DNA of 64,000 nucleotides from Thalassospira marina (GTDB taxonomy: Bacteria; Pseudomonadota; Alphaproteobacteria; Rhodospirillales; Thalassospiraceae): the NCBI RefSeq assembly GCF_002844375.1, contig NZ_CP024199.1, positions 632,001 to 696,000 of the forward strand. Reading direction: 5' to 3'. A program made the position numbers and the translations under genes. The notes beneath the pieces were generated by a model, which saw only the letters and a list, made by a program, of their open reading frames with translations, had not been told where the DNA came from and made no database searches. Positions 16,928 to 25,399 of this stretch are shown piece by piece (positions within the stretch are counted from its first letter, which is position 1; the number at the start of each line of letters is the position of its first letter).

Positions 16928-18325
16928 TCAATACATGACATCGAAGGCGTGAACGCCGGGCATCTGTTCCATTGTATGGCGGATCTGCATTAATCCGCGA
17001 TGCAGGCTTGGCGTGTCGATGGCGCCACCAACACAGACACGTATGGCGTTGGGCCGTTTGACCTTTACGGTCATGAACGGGTCGGAAATGGTGACGGCAA
17101 CACCGTTTTTCCGCAATTCGGAGGCAAACCATTCCTCCTGCCAGTGTTCGGGGATGCGCACCCAGGCGGAAAGTGATGTGGGGTGATGGCGCACCACGGC
17201 ATCGCCCAGAATTTCGGCAACCAGGCTTTGGCGTTCGCGCATCAGGGCGCGTTGCACGGTAACGGCCTGGGCCACCACGCCATCTTCGATCCAGCGGGCA
17301 CCAATTTCGGCGATCAGGGGGGTGCCCATCCAGCCGGTTACGCGCAAAACGCTGCTGGCGCGAATCGAAAGGTGTTTGGGAACAACAAGATACCCGGTGC
17401 GCAAACCGGGCATGACAATTTTGGTCAGGCTGGAAACATGAAAGCCCAGTTGCGGGATGAAGCTGGTAATGGGCGGCAGGCTTTGTTCCAGAAGGGGGCG
17501 GTAAACATCATCCTCGATCACGTAAACGCCGTGCTGGCTGGCGATTTCGGCAATGCGTTTGCGCCGTTCCAGCCCCATCAGGCAATTGGTGGGGTTGGTG
17601 TAAATGGGGGTGATGACCAGGGCGCGAATGGCGCGTTGCTGACATTCGCGTTCAAATGCTTCGGGAATGATGCCTTCATCATCGGTTGGCAATGCGCCCA
17701 GCTTGAAACGCAGCACACTGGCTGTGCCGATCACGCCATGGTCGGTCAGGCTTTCGGTCAAAACCACGTCATCGGGCTGCACGATAGAGGCAAGGGCAAT
17801 GAAAATGCCCTGTGCCGCGCCATTGGTGATGATGGTGTGGGATGGTTCCGCTGCCAGCCCCATACCTGCCAGCCATTTGACGCCAACTTCGCGGTGATAG
17901 TCAAAACCGGCAACCGGGCGGCAGCTTTCCATCCAGGGATGGTGCGGGTCATCGGCCAGGCGGCGATGAAGCTGGCGCGACAGGTCATTGTGAAAATCGG
18001 TATAGGCGGAACGGACAATCGACAGGTCGATCAGGTCAGGCTGGCGATTGTCAAGGATGAAGGACGATGCCCGGTCGGTCAGCCGTGCCTGGACAAAGGT
18101 GCCCCGCCGCCGTTCGGATCGCAGATAGCCCTGGCGTTCGACCTCCTTATAGGCCGCGCTGACGGTTTGAACGCTGACTTTCAAATGATAGGCAAGGTCG
18201 CGATGGGTTGGCATTCGGACGTCGTGGCGCAGGCGGCCAGACTCGATGTCGGTAATGATCGCTTCGACCAGCGCCTTGTATTTCGGGCCGGTATCACCAC
18301 TCAGATCAGTCGTCGGTAGCCACAT
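16928..18325 (-). CDS. enuR: EnuR, MocR/GntR-type PLP-containing repressor of ectoine catabolism
   Basis: A 465-residue MocR protein with an N-terminal GntR winged helix (MPTHRDLAYHLKVSVQTVSA, ~38-57, recognition helix included) joined to a fold-type I aminotransferase-like domain. The PLP lysine is in SSLTKIVMPGLRTGY. Counting from ATG 18325 it is residue 302, the same number reported for Ruegeria pomeroyi EnuR, which supports this start; GTG 18358 and ATG 18343 are in-frame alternatives. EnuR represses ectoine genes until an ectoine-derived metabolite reacts with its PLP. It probably leads the minus-strand uehB-asnR operon and autoregulates. Confidence 0.9.
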   Translation of the reverse strand: MWLPTTDLSGDTGPKYKALVEAIITDIESGRLRHDVRMPTHRDLAYHLKVSVQTVSAAYKEVERQGYLRSERRRGTFVQARLTDRASSFILDNRQPDLIDLSIVRSAYTDFHNDLSRQLHRRLADDPHHPWMESCRPVAGFDYHREVGVKWLAGMGLAAEPSHTIITNGAAQGIFIALASIVQPDDVVLTESLTDHGVIGTASVLRFKLGALPTDDEGIIPEAFERECQQRAIRALVITPIYTNPTNCLMGLERRKRIAEIASQHGVYVIEDDVYRPLLEQSLPPITSFIPQLGFHVSSLTKIVMPGLRTGYLVVPKHLSIRASSVLRVTGWMGTPLIAEIGARWIEDGVVAQAVTVQRALMRERQSLVAEILGDAVVRHHPTSLSAWVRIPEHWQEEWFASELRKNGVAVTISDPFMTVKVKRPNAIRVCVGGAIDTPSLHRGLMQIRHTMEQMPGVHAFDVMY

Positions 18326-18358
18326 TTTACTCGTTCCACCCATTTGTTTTGTCGGCAC

Positions 18359-18544
18359 CCTAACATGGCAAGGGGCGTTTTGGGTAGGGTCGTTATATTT
18401 TTGTCATGAAACAAAACACTCATTGACCTGATGCAGGAACATTTCAAAACTTCGAGCGTTCAAGCACACGACGTATCTATGCAAACCGCCGCCTGCTCTG
18501 TTTGGACGCAGGGTTGGAGTGGCACAATAAGGGAGACTTCTGTA
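18359..18544. promoter_or_regulatory. Divergent control region between enuR and uehA
   Basis: This 186-bp region separates the minus-strand operon from uehA and must hold promoters for both. It has an AT-rich patch around 18390-18415, a TTGACC hexamer (18423-18428) that could be a -35 for uehA, and two imperfect dyads, GAACATTTC (18437-18445) and GAGCGTTC (18454-18461), that resemble the GAACGGTTC pair near uehB. Promoter calls are tentative. Confidence 0.5.
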
Positions 18545-19588
18545 ATGAGTTTGACAAAGCTCTTCAAGGCGACCCTGTCTGCCGCAGCCGTATTTGCGGT
18601 TGCAGGTACGGCAATGACTGCGCAGGCCGAAGAATGGAAATTCGCCATCGAAGAAAGCACCGGCGACGTCCAGGATTTGTACGCCCAGAAATTCAAGGAA
18701 CTGGTTGAGGAAAAGTCCGGTGGTGATGTGGATGTCACCATTTACACCTATGGCCAGCTTGGCACCGAAAACGATATTACCGAGCTGACGGCTTCGGGGG
18801 CGATCCAGTTCTCGAATGCTTCGCCGGGCCACCTTGGAACCTTTGTTCCCGAGATCCAGGTATTTGGTGTTCCTTATTTGCTGTCGCAAAATAACGACGT
18901 GAACAAGGATATCCTGTCAAAAAGCCCGACGATTTATAAGGGCCTGTCCAAGGATTTCGAAAGCAAGGGTTTGAAGCTTTATACCATGTATCCCGAAGGG
19001 GAAATGGTATGGACCACCAAGAAAAAGGTTGAAGCACCGAAGGATTTTGACGGCGTCAAATTCCGCGTGATGACCTCGCCGATCCTGATTGACAGCTATA
19101 AATCGTTTGGTGCGGACCCGGTTGCCCTGCCGTGGGGCGAAGTTTATTCGGGCCTGCAGACCAGCGTGATCGACGCACAGGTAAACCCGATTTTCTTCAT
19201 CGAAAGTGCCAAATTCTATGAAGTGACCGATTACCTGATTTATGCCGGTCAGCAGCAATACACGACCACCGTGGTGACCAATGACGCCTTCTATAAAGGC
19301 CTTTCGGATGACCGCAAAGCGCTTCTGAAGGATGTGAAGGCCGAACTTGATGATTACATCTTCAAGGCGCAGGCTGACCTGAATGCCAAGGCCCTTGATA
19401 AGATCAAGGAAGCAAAGCCGGACATCAAAGTTATCAAGCTTGATGCCGATCAGCGCGCCAAGTTCGAGGAAGCCTCCAAGGGTGTTGGCGACAAGCTGGT
19501 TGATGAAGTTGGTGGTGACACGCAGCAGGTTCTGACGGATCTGCGCGATGAAATCAGCAAGAAAGAAAAAGAACTCGGCGAGATGTAA
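18545..19588 (+). CDS. uehA: TRAP transporter substrate-binding protein for ectoine (UehA/DctP type)
   Basis: A 347-residue periplasmic protein with a Sec signal (FKATLSAAAVFAVAGTAMTA, cleavage near AQAEEW) and a DctP fold: EWKFAIEESTGDVQDLYAQ at the mature start, the conserved FDGVKFRVMTSPI segment (~170) and ALPWGEVYSGLQTSVIDAQ (~195-213), the usual ligand-arginine and helix region. It should bind ectoine or hydroxyectoine and hand it to UehBC. ATG 18545 is preceded by AGGGAGA. It is transcribed alone, away from the other ueh genes, and is followed by a strong terminator. Confidence 0.9.
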   Translation: MSLTKLFKATLSAAAVFAVAGTAMTAQAEEWKFAIEESTGDVQDLYAQKFKELVEEKSGGDVDVTIYTYGQLGTENDITELTASGAIQFSNASPGHLGTFVPEIQVFGVPYLLSQNNDVNKDILSKSPTIYKGLSKDFESKGLKLYTMYPEGEMVWTTKKKVEAPKDFDGVKFRVMTSPILIDSYKSFGADPVALPWGEVYSGLQTSVIDAQVNPIFFIESAKFYEVTDYLIYAGQQQYTTTVVTNDAFYKGLSDDRKALLKDVKAELDDYIFKAQADLNAKALDKIKEAKPDIKVIKLDADQRAKFEEASKGVGDKLVDEVGGDTQQVLTDLRDEISKKEKELGEM

Positions 19589-19621
19589 TCTCTGATCGCT
19601 GTTGCTTTTTCGCGATATCAA

Positions 19622-19650
19622 ACCCCCGCAGTTTTGCTGCGGGGGTTTTC
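19622..19650 (+). terminator. Terminator of uehA
   Basis: CCCCGCAG (19623-19630) pairs with CTGCGGGG around TTTTG and runs into TTTTCTT. It lies 35 bp after the uehA stop. Confidence 0.85.
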
Positions 19651-19675
19651 TTGTGTTTGTTGCCGGGATGGGGGG

Positions 19676-20431
19676 TTACGCCGGGTTCATTGCGGCAAAG
19701 AACGCATCATATTCGCCATTGCGTTCAGCATGGCGGCGGGCATTGTCGCGCTGTACCAGGATTTCGCCATTGGGCAGGTTGCCATAGGCCAGAAGACCAA
19801 TGACTTCGGCACAATATTCGGCCAGCGGCATGGCGCGCGGGTCTGATGCCTGCTGGCTGCCGGTCAGTTCGGTTTGCACGTAGGGCGGGGCCAGTTCCAG
19901 AACCTCGATCGGGATATTGCGCAGCTGATGGCGCAGGGACTGAAGCCAGGAATGCAAAAATGCCTTGCTGGCGCAATAGGTTGGAAATGCAGCACGCGGG
20001 ATGAAAGCCAGATTGGAACTGGTGGTGATGATGGTTGCGTTATCCTGCTGTTTGATCAGGGGCAGGAAGGCCGCAACGGTGCGCAGCACACCGGTAATGT
20101 TGGTTTGGATAATATCTTCGGCGGTGCTTGTGGACCAGTTATCGTCGGTCATGTCTTCGCCCGCTGAAATGCCAGCATTGGTGATCAGCACATTTAACGC
20201 CGGAAAGTGCGCTTGCACCGTTTCGGCAAGGGCATTCAGGGATGATGTGCTGGTGATGTCCAGGGGCAGGGCGGTGATGTTGGGGCGTTCCTGCATGATG
20301 CTTTCAAGCAGGGCTTCGCGCCGGCCAGTGACAATTACCTTGTTGCCAAGATCATCAAGCGCATAGGCAAGGGCGCGGCCAATGCCGCTGGTGCCACCGG
20401 TAATCAGGATGGTGTTGCCCGTCATTTTCAT
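19676..20431 (-). CDS. Short-chain dehydrogenase/reductase (DltE-like)
   Basis: A 251-residue classical SDR. It has the nucleotide loop ILITGGTSGIGRALA at residues ~8-22, the NAG motif (ITNAGIS), catalytic Ser in TTSSNLAF (~140) and Tyr-Lys in YCASK (~153-157). The C-terminus (GNLPNGEILVQRDNARRHAE) resembles DltE-type oxidoreductases. Start ATG 20431 has AAGGA 9 bp upstream. It is convergent with uehA and stands alone, so no pathway can be proposed. Confidence 0.85.
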   Translation of the reverse strand: MKMTGNTILITGGTSGIGRALAYALDDLGNKVIVTGRREALLESIMQERPNITALPLDITSTSSLNALAETVQAHFPALNVLITNAGISAGEDMTDDNWSTSTAEDIIQTNITGVLRTVAAFLPLIKQQDNATIITTSSNLAFIPRAAFPTYCASKAFLHSWLQSLRHQLRNIPIEVLELAPPYVQTELTGSQQASDPRAMPLAEYCAEVIGLLAYGNLPNGEILVQRDNARRHAERNGEYDAFFAAMNPA

Positions 20432-21064
20432 TGTTCATGTTCCTTGGTCAGAATGCTGCGTGGTGCTTTGCCCATTGCAGGGGCAAGTGCAGATTGATGG
20501 GCGACGGGGATGACAACAGGCGGTTTTGTACCCTGTTGATCACCCGTGCCAATCGCGAAAACCGGCGGTGATGCCCGTTTGATGCCGCGCAGCGAAAAGG
20601 GAAATCACACCGAAATTGCCAGCCATAAACAGCCCTGCCGGGATGGCTGGGGTTATGTTGCCGGGCAATTTTGCGGTGTGGGGTTTTGGCAGGAACAGGC
20701 GGGTTGCCATCGCGATTATAAAACAGCGATCGGATGAAAACCGGGCGCACGCATTGCATAAACAGGCCCGGAATCGGGGCTGTTTTAAAGCCTGCAAAAC
20801 AACAATTGCCAAATATGAACATGATTGAAGTCACACCACGCGCCTTTCCTGTTTCGAGATTTCCCTGCTGGGACCTTCTCGACAAAGGGCGCGTTGGATG
20901 ACGGTAACGCCTACGACAGGCTGGGAATGGTAGGCCAGACTGTGCAGGTAAATTATCGCGGGTGAATTTTTATGTCAATGTGGTGTGCGCGATTTCGCAC
21001 CAAAGACAACAGGGGCGCACTGGCCCCTGTCGCGTCATTTTTTGGGGATGGGCGGTAAACAGGC
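20432..21064. other. Gene-free interval
   Basis: The 633 bp between the SDR and a small membrane-protein gene contain no reading frame with a believable start, RBS and protein-like composition. A stem-loop ACAGGGGC/GCCCCTGT at 21009-21030 lies 35 bp beyond the stop of the minus-strand gene that follows and may end its transcript, although it lacks a T-run. I see nothing else. Confidence 0.55.
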
Positions 21065-21448
21065 TTAAACCGCAAGCATCGGCAGCGGGCGTTTGAGGGT
21101 GATAAAGGCAAACAGTCCCATCGAAACCAGTTGAATGACAATGCCAAACAGCATGGGGATGGATGGGCCGCCGATATTGGTAATTGTTGTGCCTGCGGCA
21201 AGTGTAAGCGTGCCGATTACTGCCAGAAGAACCTGCAATTTATCAAGGCCGTCAAACGAGCGGCGGCTGATGCGGTAATAGGTGCCGTATAATGCAAGGC
21301 CGATCCAGCCGCTGAGATTAAGGTAATTGGTGCCCGGCAGCAGGGCATCGCTGCCAAATCCGGTGATGAATGTCTGCAGGCTGAAAAGCATTTCCAAAAA
21401 AGCAAGGCATGCCGCAACCGTCCAGCAGAGGCGGGGTAAGTTGGTCAT
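21065..21448 (-). CDS. Hypothetical four-helix membrane protein
   Basis: A 127-residue protein with four predicted membrane helices (~6-26, ~43-58, ~72-92 and ~97-118) joined by short polar loops, including TYYRISRRSFDGLDKLQ. I do not recognise a family. GGAA lies 6 bp before ATG 21448. It is alone between a gene-free interval and the AT-rich region upstream of the LacI regulator. Composition and hydrophobic pattern make it a believable gene; no function is proposed. Confidence 0.65.
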   Translation of the reverse strand: MTNLPRLCWTVAACLAFLEMLFSLQTFITGFGSDALLPGTNYLNLSGWIGLALYGTYYRISRRSFDGLDKLQVLLAVIGTLTLAAGTTITNIGGPSIPMLFGIVIQLVSMGLFAFITLKRPLPMLAV

Positions 21449-21929
21449 TTCAGTTCCAATTTTACTAGTCTGATGGCAGTGCTCACGCCCCTGATGGGTA
21501 TAGTTATTTTTATAGAAGTATAATTAATAAATCTTACGAATTAATACAATTAAAAGTTAATGTACTTTTGTTTTCAGATCCTTTTCCGTGATGTTGCAAT
21601 GCGATCAGGAATGTAGATTTCTTTCTTTTGTGGTCCTGAGCAGCGGTGTAACGGTTCACTTGGTCGTGTCTGACGGCTCTGTCGCTATCTGGTTAATGGC
21701 AGGTTTGTGACGGGTGATTTTCAGTGATCATTTTGGGCTTCGGGGTTTAAGACCGGTGTGCAAAATTTCTGGTCTGGTTGATGCGCAGCCAGGCTGAGGT
21801 TTGGCCTTGCTGCCATCTAATTGACTGATTCTAATTGGGAAAATATGGGGTTTGGCGGCGGTTTATTTGCGTTGATGCGTGGATGAACGCAGGGAAATAT
21901 TTCATCTTGTCAAATTCAATCGCGCTGTG

Positions 21930-21956
21930 TTAAACGATTAACAGTTAAACGTTTAA
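21930..21956. promoter_or_regulatory. Two tandem LacI-family operators upstream of the regulator gene
   Basis: TTAAACGATTAA (21930-21941) and the perfect palindrome TTAAACGTTTAA (21945-21956) have the central CG of LacI/GalR operators and lie 22-48 bp before the LacI-type start. They suggest autoregulation. The rest of the 529-bp AT-rich gap 21449-21977 shows no gene. Confidence 0.75.
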
Positions 21957-21977
21957 CAGTCACGGAAGGCGACAGCG

Positions 21978-23093
21978 ATGCCGCGGAAAAAACCATCCAT
22001 CAAGGAAGTGGCGGCACTGGCCGGGGTTTCGACCGCGACGGTATCGAATGTGTTTTCCGGGCGCAAAGCGGTTAACGACGAATTGAAAGACAGGGTGCAT
22101 AAGGCTGCCGAAAAACTGGGGTATCAGTTGGACCGGGCGGCTTCGCAATTACGGTCCGGGCGCACGCGGATTGTTGCGGTATTGATCCCCGATCTGACCG
22201 ACACCTTCTTTGCCACCATTGTATCGCGGCTGGAAACCCTGGCATCGGCCGATGGTTATGACGTGATCATTGCCAGCCCCCATAATGACCAGTCGGCGGA
22301 ATCATCGCGGCTCGAAGCGCTATTATCCTGGCGGCCTGAAGGGCTTATTGCCGTGCCCTGTTCCAGCCGAATCCCGCAGGAACTGATCGAGGCCCAAAAA
22401 AGCCTGCCCATGGTGCTGGTTGACCGCGTGGCAACCGATAATGCCATTGCCGACACCGTCACGATTGATAACCGCGAAGCTGGCGAAATTGCCGCTTTGC
22501 ACCTTTTGGAGCGGGGCCACACATCGATTGGCATTGCGGTTTCGGAAATTGACCACCCGCCAATTGCCGAAAGAACGGAGGGGGCCGTGGCCGCCATTCG
22601 GGCGCGAACAGGCAAAAATCCGACCATCCTGCATCTGGGGGCCGATATTGCGCGGGGTACACGTACCCTTGTGGAATGGATGGAGCGCAACCCCCTGCCC
22701 GAAGCCCTGATTGCCCTGACCAACGTCACGACGCTTAGCGTGTTGTCGGCATTGGCAGAACACCGGATCGATATTCCCAGACGGGCATCGATTGTTGCTT
22801 TTGACGATTATGCCTGGATGTCGGCCCGCAATACCGGCCTGACCGCGATCCGCCAGCCTGCCGATAAAATTGCCGAAACCGCCTGGCGCCGCCTGCGCAA
22901 GCGGATGGAAGGCGGAAATAGCGAACCTGTTACCCCGACCGTTCTGAATGCCAGCCTGATTGTGCGGGCATCGGTGCGTGATGTGACCGGGGCAGCACAG
23001 GCCGAACGGGATGATGTGCGCGATCCTGACGGCGCGTCGCGTTTGGCGCAGCCCGCGATGGCAAATAACGGCACAACAAAGAAAATCCACTGA
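21978..23093 (+). CDS. LacI-family transcriptional regulator
   Basis: A 371-residue regulator. The LacI helix-turn-helix is at residues ~6-27 (IKEVAALAGVSTATVSNVF), followed by the hinge helix (ASQLRSGRTR) and a periplasmic-binding-like effector domain from ~62. The tail after ~340 is polar and probably disordered. It lies just upstream of, and in the same direction as, a complete sugar ABC importer with a dehydrogenase, so it very likely controls that operon in response to the transported sugar or polyol. Operator-like dyads lie in front of its own start and in front of the importer. GGAAGG precedes ATG 21978. Confidence 0.9.
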   Translation: MPRKKPSIKEVAALAGVSTATVSNVFSGRKAVNDELKDRVHKAAEKLGYQLDRAASQLRSGRTRIVAVLIPDLTDTFFATIVSRLETLASADGYDVIIASPHNDQSAESSRLEALLSWRPEGLIAVPCSSRIPQELIEAQKSLPMVLVDRVATDNAIADTVTIDNREAGEIAALHLLERGHTSIGIAVSEIDHPPIAERTEGAVAAIRARTGKNPTILHLGADIARGTRTLVEWMERNPLPEALIALTNVTTLSVLSALAEHRIDIPRRASIVAFDDYAWMSARNTGLTAIRQPADKIAETAWRRLRKRMEGGNSEPVTPTVLNASLIVRASVRDVTGAAQAERDDVRDPDGASRLAQPAMANNGTTKKIH

Positions 23094-23171
23094 GTCGAAA
23101 CCATCGACCGGGGAAAAGCAGAACAGGCGCAAAAGCCTGCAGCGATGATCAACGGGAGGAAAAGGAAAATA

Positions 23172-23220
23172 TATAACGATTAAAAACAAACGCGCGGGAT
23201 GCCGTGAACAGCCCCGCGCG
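23172..23220 (+). promoter_or_regulatory. Operator-like dyad and hairpin in the importer leader
   Basis: TATAACGATTAA (23172-23183) matches the LacI operator TTAAACGATTAA at 10 of 12 positions. A GC hairpin follows, CGCGCGGG (23191-23198) pairing with CCCGCGCG (23213-23220), which may end the lacI transcript or shape the leader. The whole gap 23094-23449 (356 bp) has no gene and probably carries the importer promoter. Confidence 0.55.
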
Positions 23221-23449
23221 TCCGCAAGATCATCCTGAAACATCCACTGACCGAAGCGGCCGGGATATCGCTTACCCGCCTGTCCCTGAAATGACACACA
23301 CGCCGTTGCAGCGGCTTGCGTGTCAGGGGCACGGGCGGACCTGATCCTTACGTAACGGAGAATAGCAGCGGTTGTTCAGGAAACCAACCGGTCTTCAACA
23401 ACACCCGCAAGAGGTGTTGGGGGATCGCATATCAGCTGGAGGAAACAAA

Positions 23450-24502
23450 ATGAACCAGAATAAGAACATCCTGGCCGGGGCAGTTGTCGCTGCTACTGTC
23501 CTTATGCAGGCCCCCCTTGCCATGGCGGCATCGGGCACCGTTGCCTTTCTGATGCCTGATCAGGCATCTACCCGTTACGAAGAACATGATTTCCCGGGTT
23601 TCAAGGCCGAAATGGCCAAAATCTGCCCGGATTGCCAGGTGATTTATCAGAATGCCGATGCCGATGTTGCGCGCCAGCAGCAGCAATTCAATTCCGTGCT
23701 GACGCAGGGCGCGAAGGTTATTGTCATCGACCCGGTTGATTCCAGTGCCGCGGCATCGCTGGTCGCGCTGGCGCAAAGCCAGGATGTGAAGGTCATTGCC
23801 TATGACCGGCCCATTCCGGCGAAAACTGCCGATTATTACGTTTCCTTTGACAATGAAGGCATTGGCAAGGCGATTGCTGAATCCCTGGTCAAACACCTGG
23901 AAAAGATGGGTGTATCGACCGACAAAGGCGGCCTTTTGCAGATTAACGGTTCGCCCACCGATGCGGCCGCTGGCTTGATCAAGGATGGTATCCATGCCGG
24001 GATTGCATCGGGCAAATATGAAACCCTTGCCGAATTTGATACCCCGGACTGGGCACCGCCCAAGGCACAGGAATGGGCCAGCGGCCAGATCACCCGTTTT
24101 GGCGACAAGATTATCGGCATTGTTGCCGCCAATGACGGCACCGGTGGCGGTGCGATTGCAGCACTGAAAGCCGCAGGCGTTGACCCGTTGCCGCCCGTTA
24201 CCGGCAATGATGCGACGATTGCCGCCCTGCAGCTGATTATTGCGGGCGACCAGTACAATACCATTTCCAAACCGTCTGAAATTGTGGCCCAGGCGGCGGC
24301 GCGTGTTGCCGTGCAATTCCTTGACGGGGAAACGCCCGAAGCCAAAACCACGCTTTATGACACCCCGTCGGAACTGTTTGTGCCCGCCGTTGTCACGCGT
24401 GAAAACCTGAAAGCCGAAATTATCGACAAGGGCATTCAGACCGCAGACGAGCTGTGCACCGGCCGTTATGCCGAAGGGTGCAAGGAACTGAACATCAAGT
24501 AA
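23450..24502 (+). CDS. Sugar/polyol ABC transporter periplasmic binding protein (XylF-like)
   Basis: A 350-residue protein with a Sec signal (AGAVVAATVLMQAPLAMA, cleavage before ASGTVAFL) and a Peripla_BP_4 domain. Typical segments are VAFLMPDQASTRYEEHDFPG, VIVIDPVDSSAAAS and VIAYDRPIPAK, close to XylF-type proteins. GGAGG lies 7 bp before ATG 23450; the in-frame ATG 78 bp upstream lies in the leader. It is the first gene of the LacI-regulated operon and is followed by a stem-loop, as is usual where the binding protein is made in excess. Xylose or a related sugar or polyol is likely; the substrate is not proven. Confidence 0.9.
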   Translation: MNQNKNILAGAVVAATVLMQAPLAMAASGTVAFLMPDQASTRYEEHDFPGFKAEMAKICPDCQVIYQNADADVARQQQQFNSVLTQGAKVIVIDPVDSSAAASLVALAQSQDVKVIAYDRPIPAKTADYYVSFDNEGIGKAIAESLVKHLEKMGVSTDKGGLLQINGSPTDAAAGLIKDGIHAGIASGKYETLAEFDTPDWAPPKAQEWASGQITRFGDKIIGIVAANDGTGGGAIAALKAAGVDPLPPVTGNDATIAALQLIIAGDQYNTISKPSEIVAQAAARVAVQFLDGETPEAKTTLYDTPSELFVPAVVTRENLKAEIIDKGIQTADELCTGRYAEGCKELNIK

Positions 24503-24517
24503 CCCGCTTCGCGAGCG

Positions 24518-24544
24518 ACCGCCCGGTGAATGCCGCCGGGCGGT
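24518..24544 (+). other. Intercistronic stem-loop after the binding-protein gene
   Basis: ACCGCCCGG (24518-24526) pairs with CCGGGCGGT (24536-24544) with no T-run, between the binding-protein and ATPase genes. Such hairpins often protect the upstream mRNA and lower downstream expression. Confidence 0.6.
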
Positions 24545-24579
24545 TATCCCGAATAACCCAAACGCATGAGCGGGATACA

Positions 24580-25395
24580 ATGACAGATATTTCCCCCCAA
24601 TCGGCCAAGGACAGAAAACCGATCCTGAGCCTGAAGGGCATTTCAAAGAATTTTGGTGCGGTTTCCGCGCTAAGCAATATCGAACTTGATGTGCATCCCG
24701 GCGAAGTTGTGGCCCTTGTGGGCGATAATGGCGCGGGCAAATCAACGTTGATCAAGGTGCTTTCGGGTGTGCATGCCCCCAGTTCGGGAACCATCCATTT
24801 TGAAGGCAAACCCGTGACGATGCAGGGGCCAAGTGATGCGCTGCATCTGGGCATTGCCACCGTATTCCAGGATTTGGCCCTGTGTGAAAACCTGGATGTG
24901 GTTGCCAATATCTTTTTAGGGCAGGAACGCAACCCCTGGCACCTTGATGAAGTTGCGATGGAGGTGCGATCCTGGGAGCTTTTACATGAACTGGCAGCCC
25001 GCATTCCCAGTGTGCGCGAACCAATTGCCTCGCTTTCGGGGGGGCAACGCCAGACAGTGGCAATTGCGCGGTCCCTGTTGTTAAACCCCAAAATCATCAT
25101 GCTTGATGAACCCACAGCCGCCCTCGGCGTGGCGCAAACCGCCGAGGTCCTTAACCTGGTGGAACGGGTGCGTGACAAGGGCCTGGGCGTGATCATGATT
25201 TCCCACAATATGGAAGATGTGCGCGCCGTTGCAGATCGCATCGTGGTGTTGCGGCTGGGGCGCAATAACGGGGTGTTTTCACCGCAATCCTCGAACGAGG
25301 AACTGGTCGGTGCCATTACCGGGGCGGTGGACAATGCCGTAACGCGACGGGCCAGCCGGCAGGCTGCTGCTGTTGGCGCCGGGATGCAGGGGTAA
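24580..25395 (+). CDS. Sugar ABC transporter ATP-binding protein, single domain
   Basis: A 271-residue ATPase with all motifs intact: Walker A GDNGAGKSTLIKVLSG (~49-64), Q-loop (TVFQDLALCENLD), signature LSGGQRQTVAIARSL (~148-162), Walker B IIMLDEPTAAL (~168-178) and the switch His in MISHNMEDV. It has one ABC domain, unlike the double-domain XylG/RbsA, so it resembles the FrcA branch. ATG 24580 is chosen because the longer frame starts inside the preceding gene. The permease begins 4 bp after its stop. Confidence 0.92.
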   Translation: MTDISPQSAKDRKPILSLKGISKNFGAVSALSNIELDVHPGEVVALVGDNGAGKSTLIKVLSGVHAPSSGTIHFEGKPVTMQGPSDALHLGIATVFQDLALCENLDVVANIFLGQERNPWHLDEVAMEVRSWELLHELAARIPSVREPIASLSGGQRQTVAIARSLLLNPKIIMLDEPTAALGVAQTAEVLNLVERVRDKGLGVIMISHNMEDVRAVADRIVVLRLGRNNGVFSPQSSNEELVGAITGAVDNAVTRRASRQAAAVGAGMQG

Positions 25396-25399
25396 AATC

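Noticed and set aside
14892..19588. TRAP transporter read as C4-dicarboxylate (DctPQM) importer
   Set aside because: Gene order with enuR, eutABC, doeA and doeB points to ectoine; Dct genes would be linked to a DctBD two-component system.
20448..20885. 145-codon minus-strand frame
   Set aside because: Pro/Arg/His-rich composition, no RBS and no recognisable fold; a random frame in a GC-rich gap.
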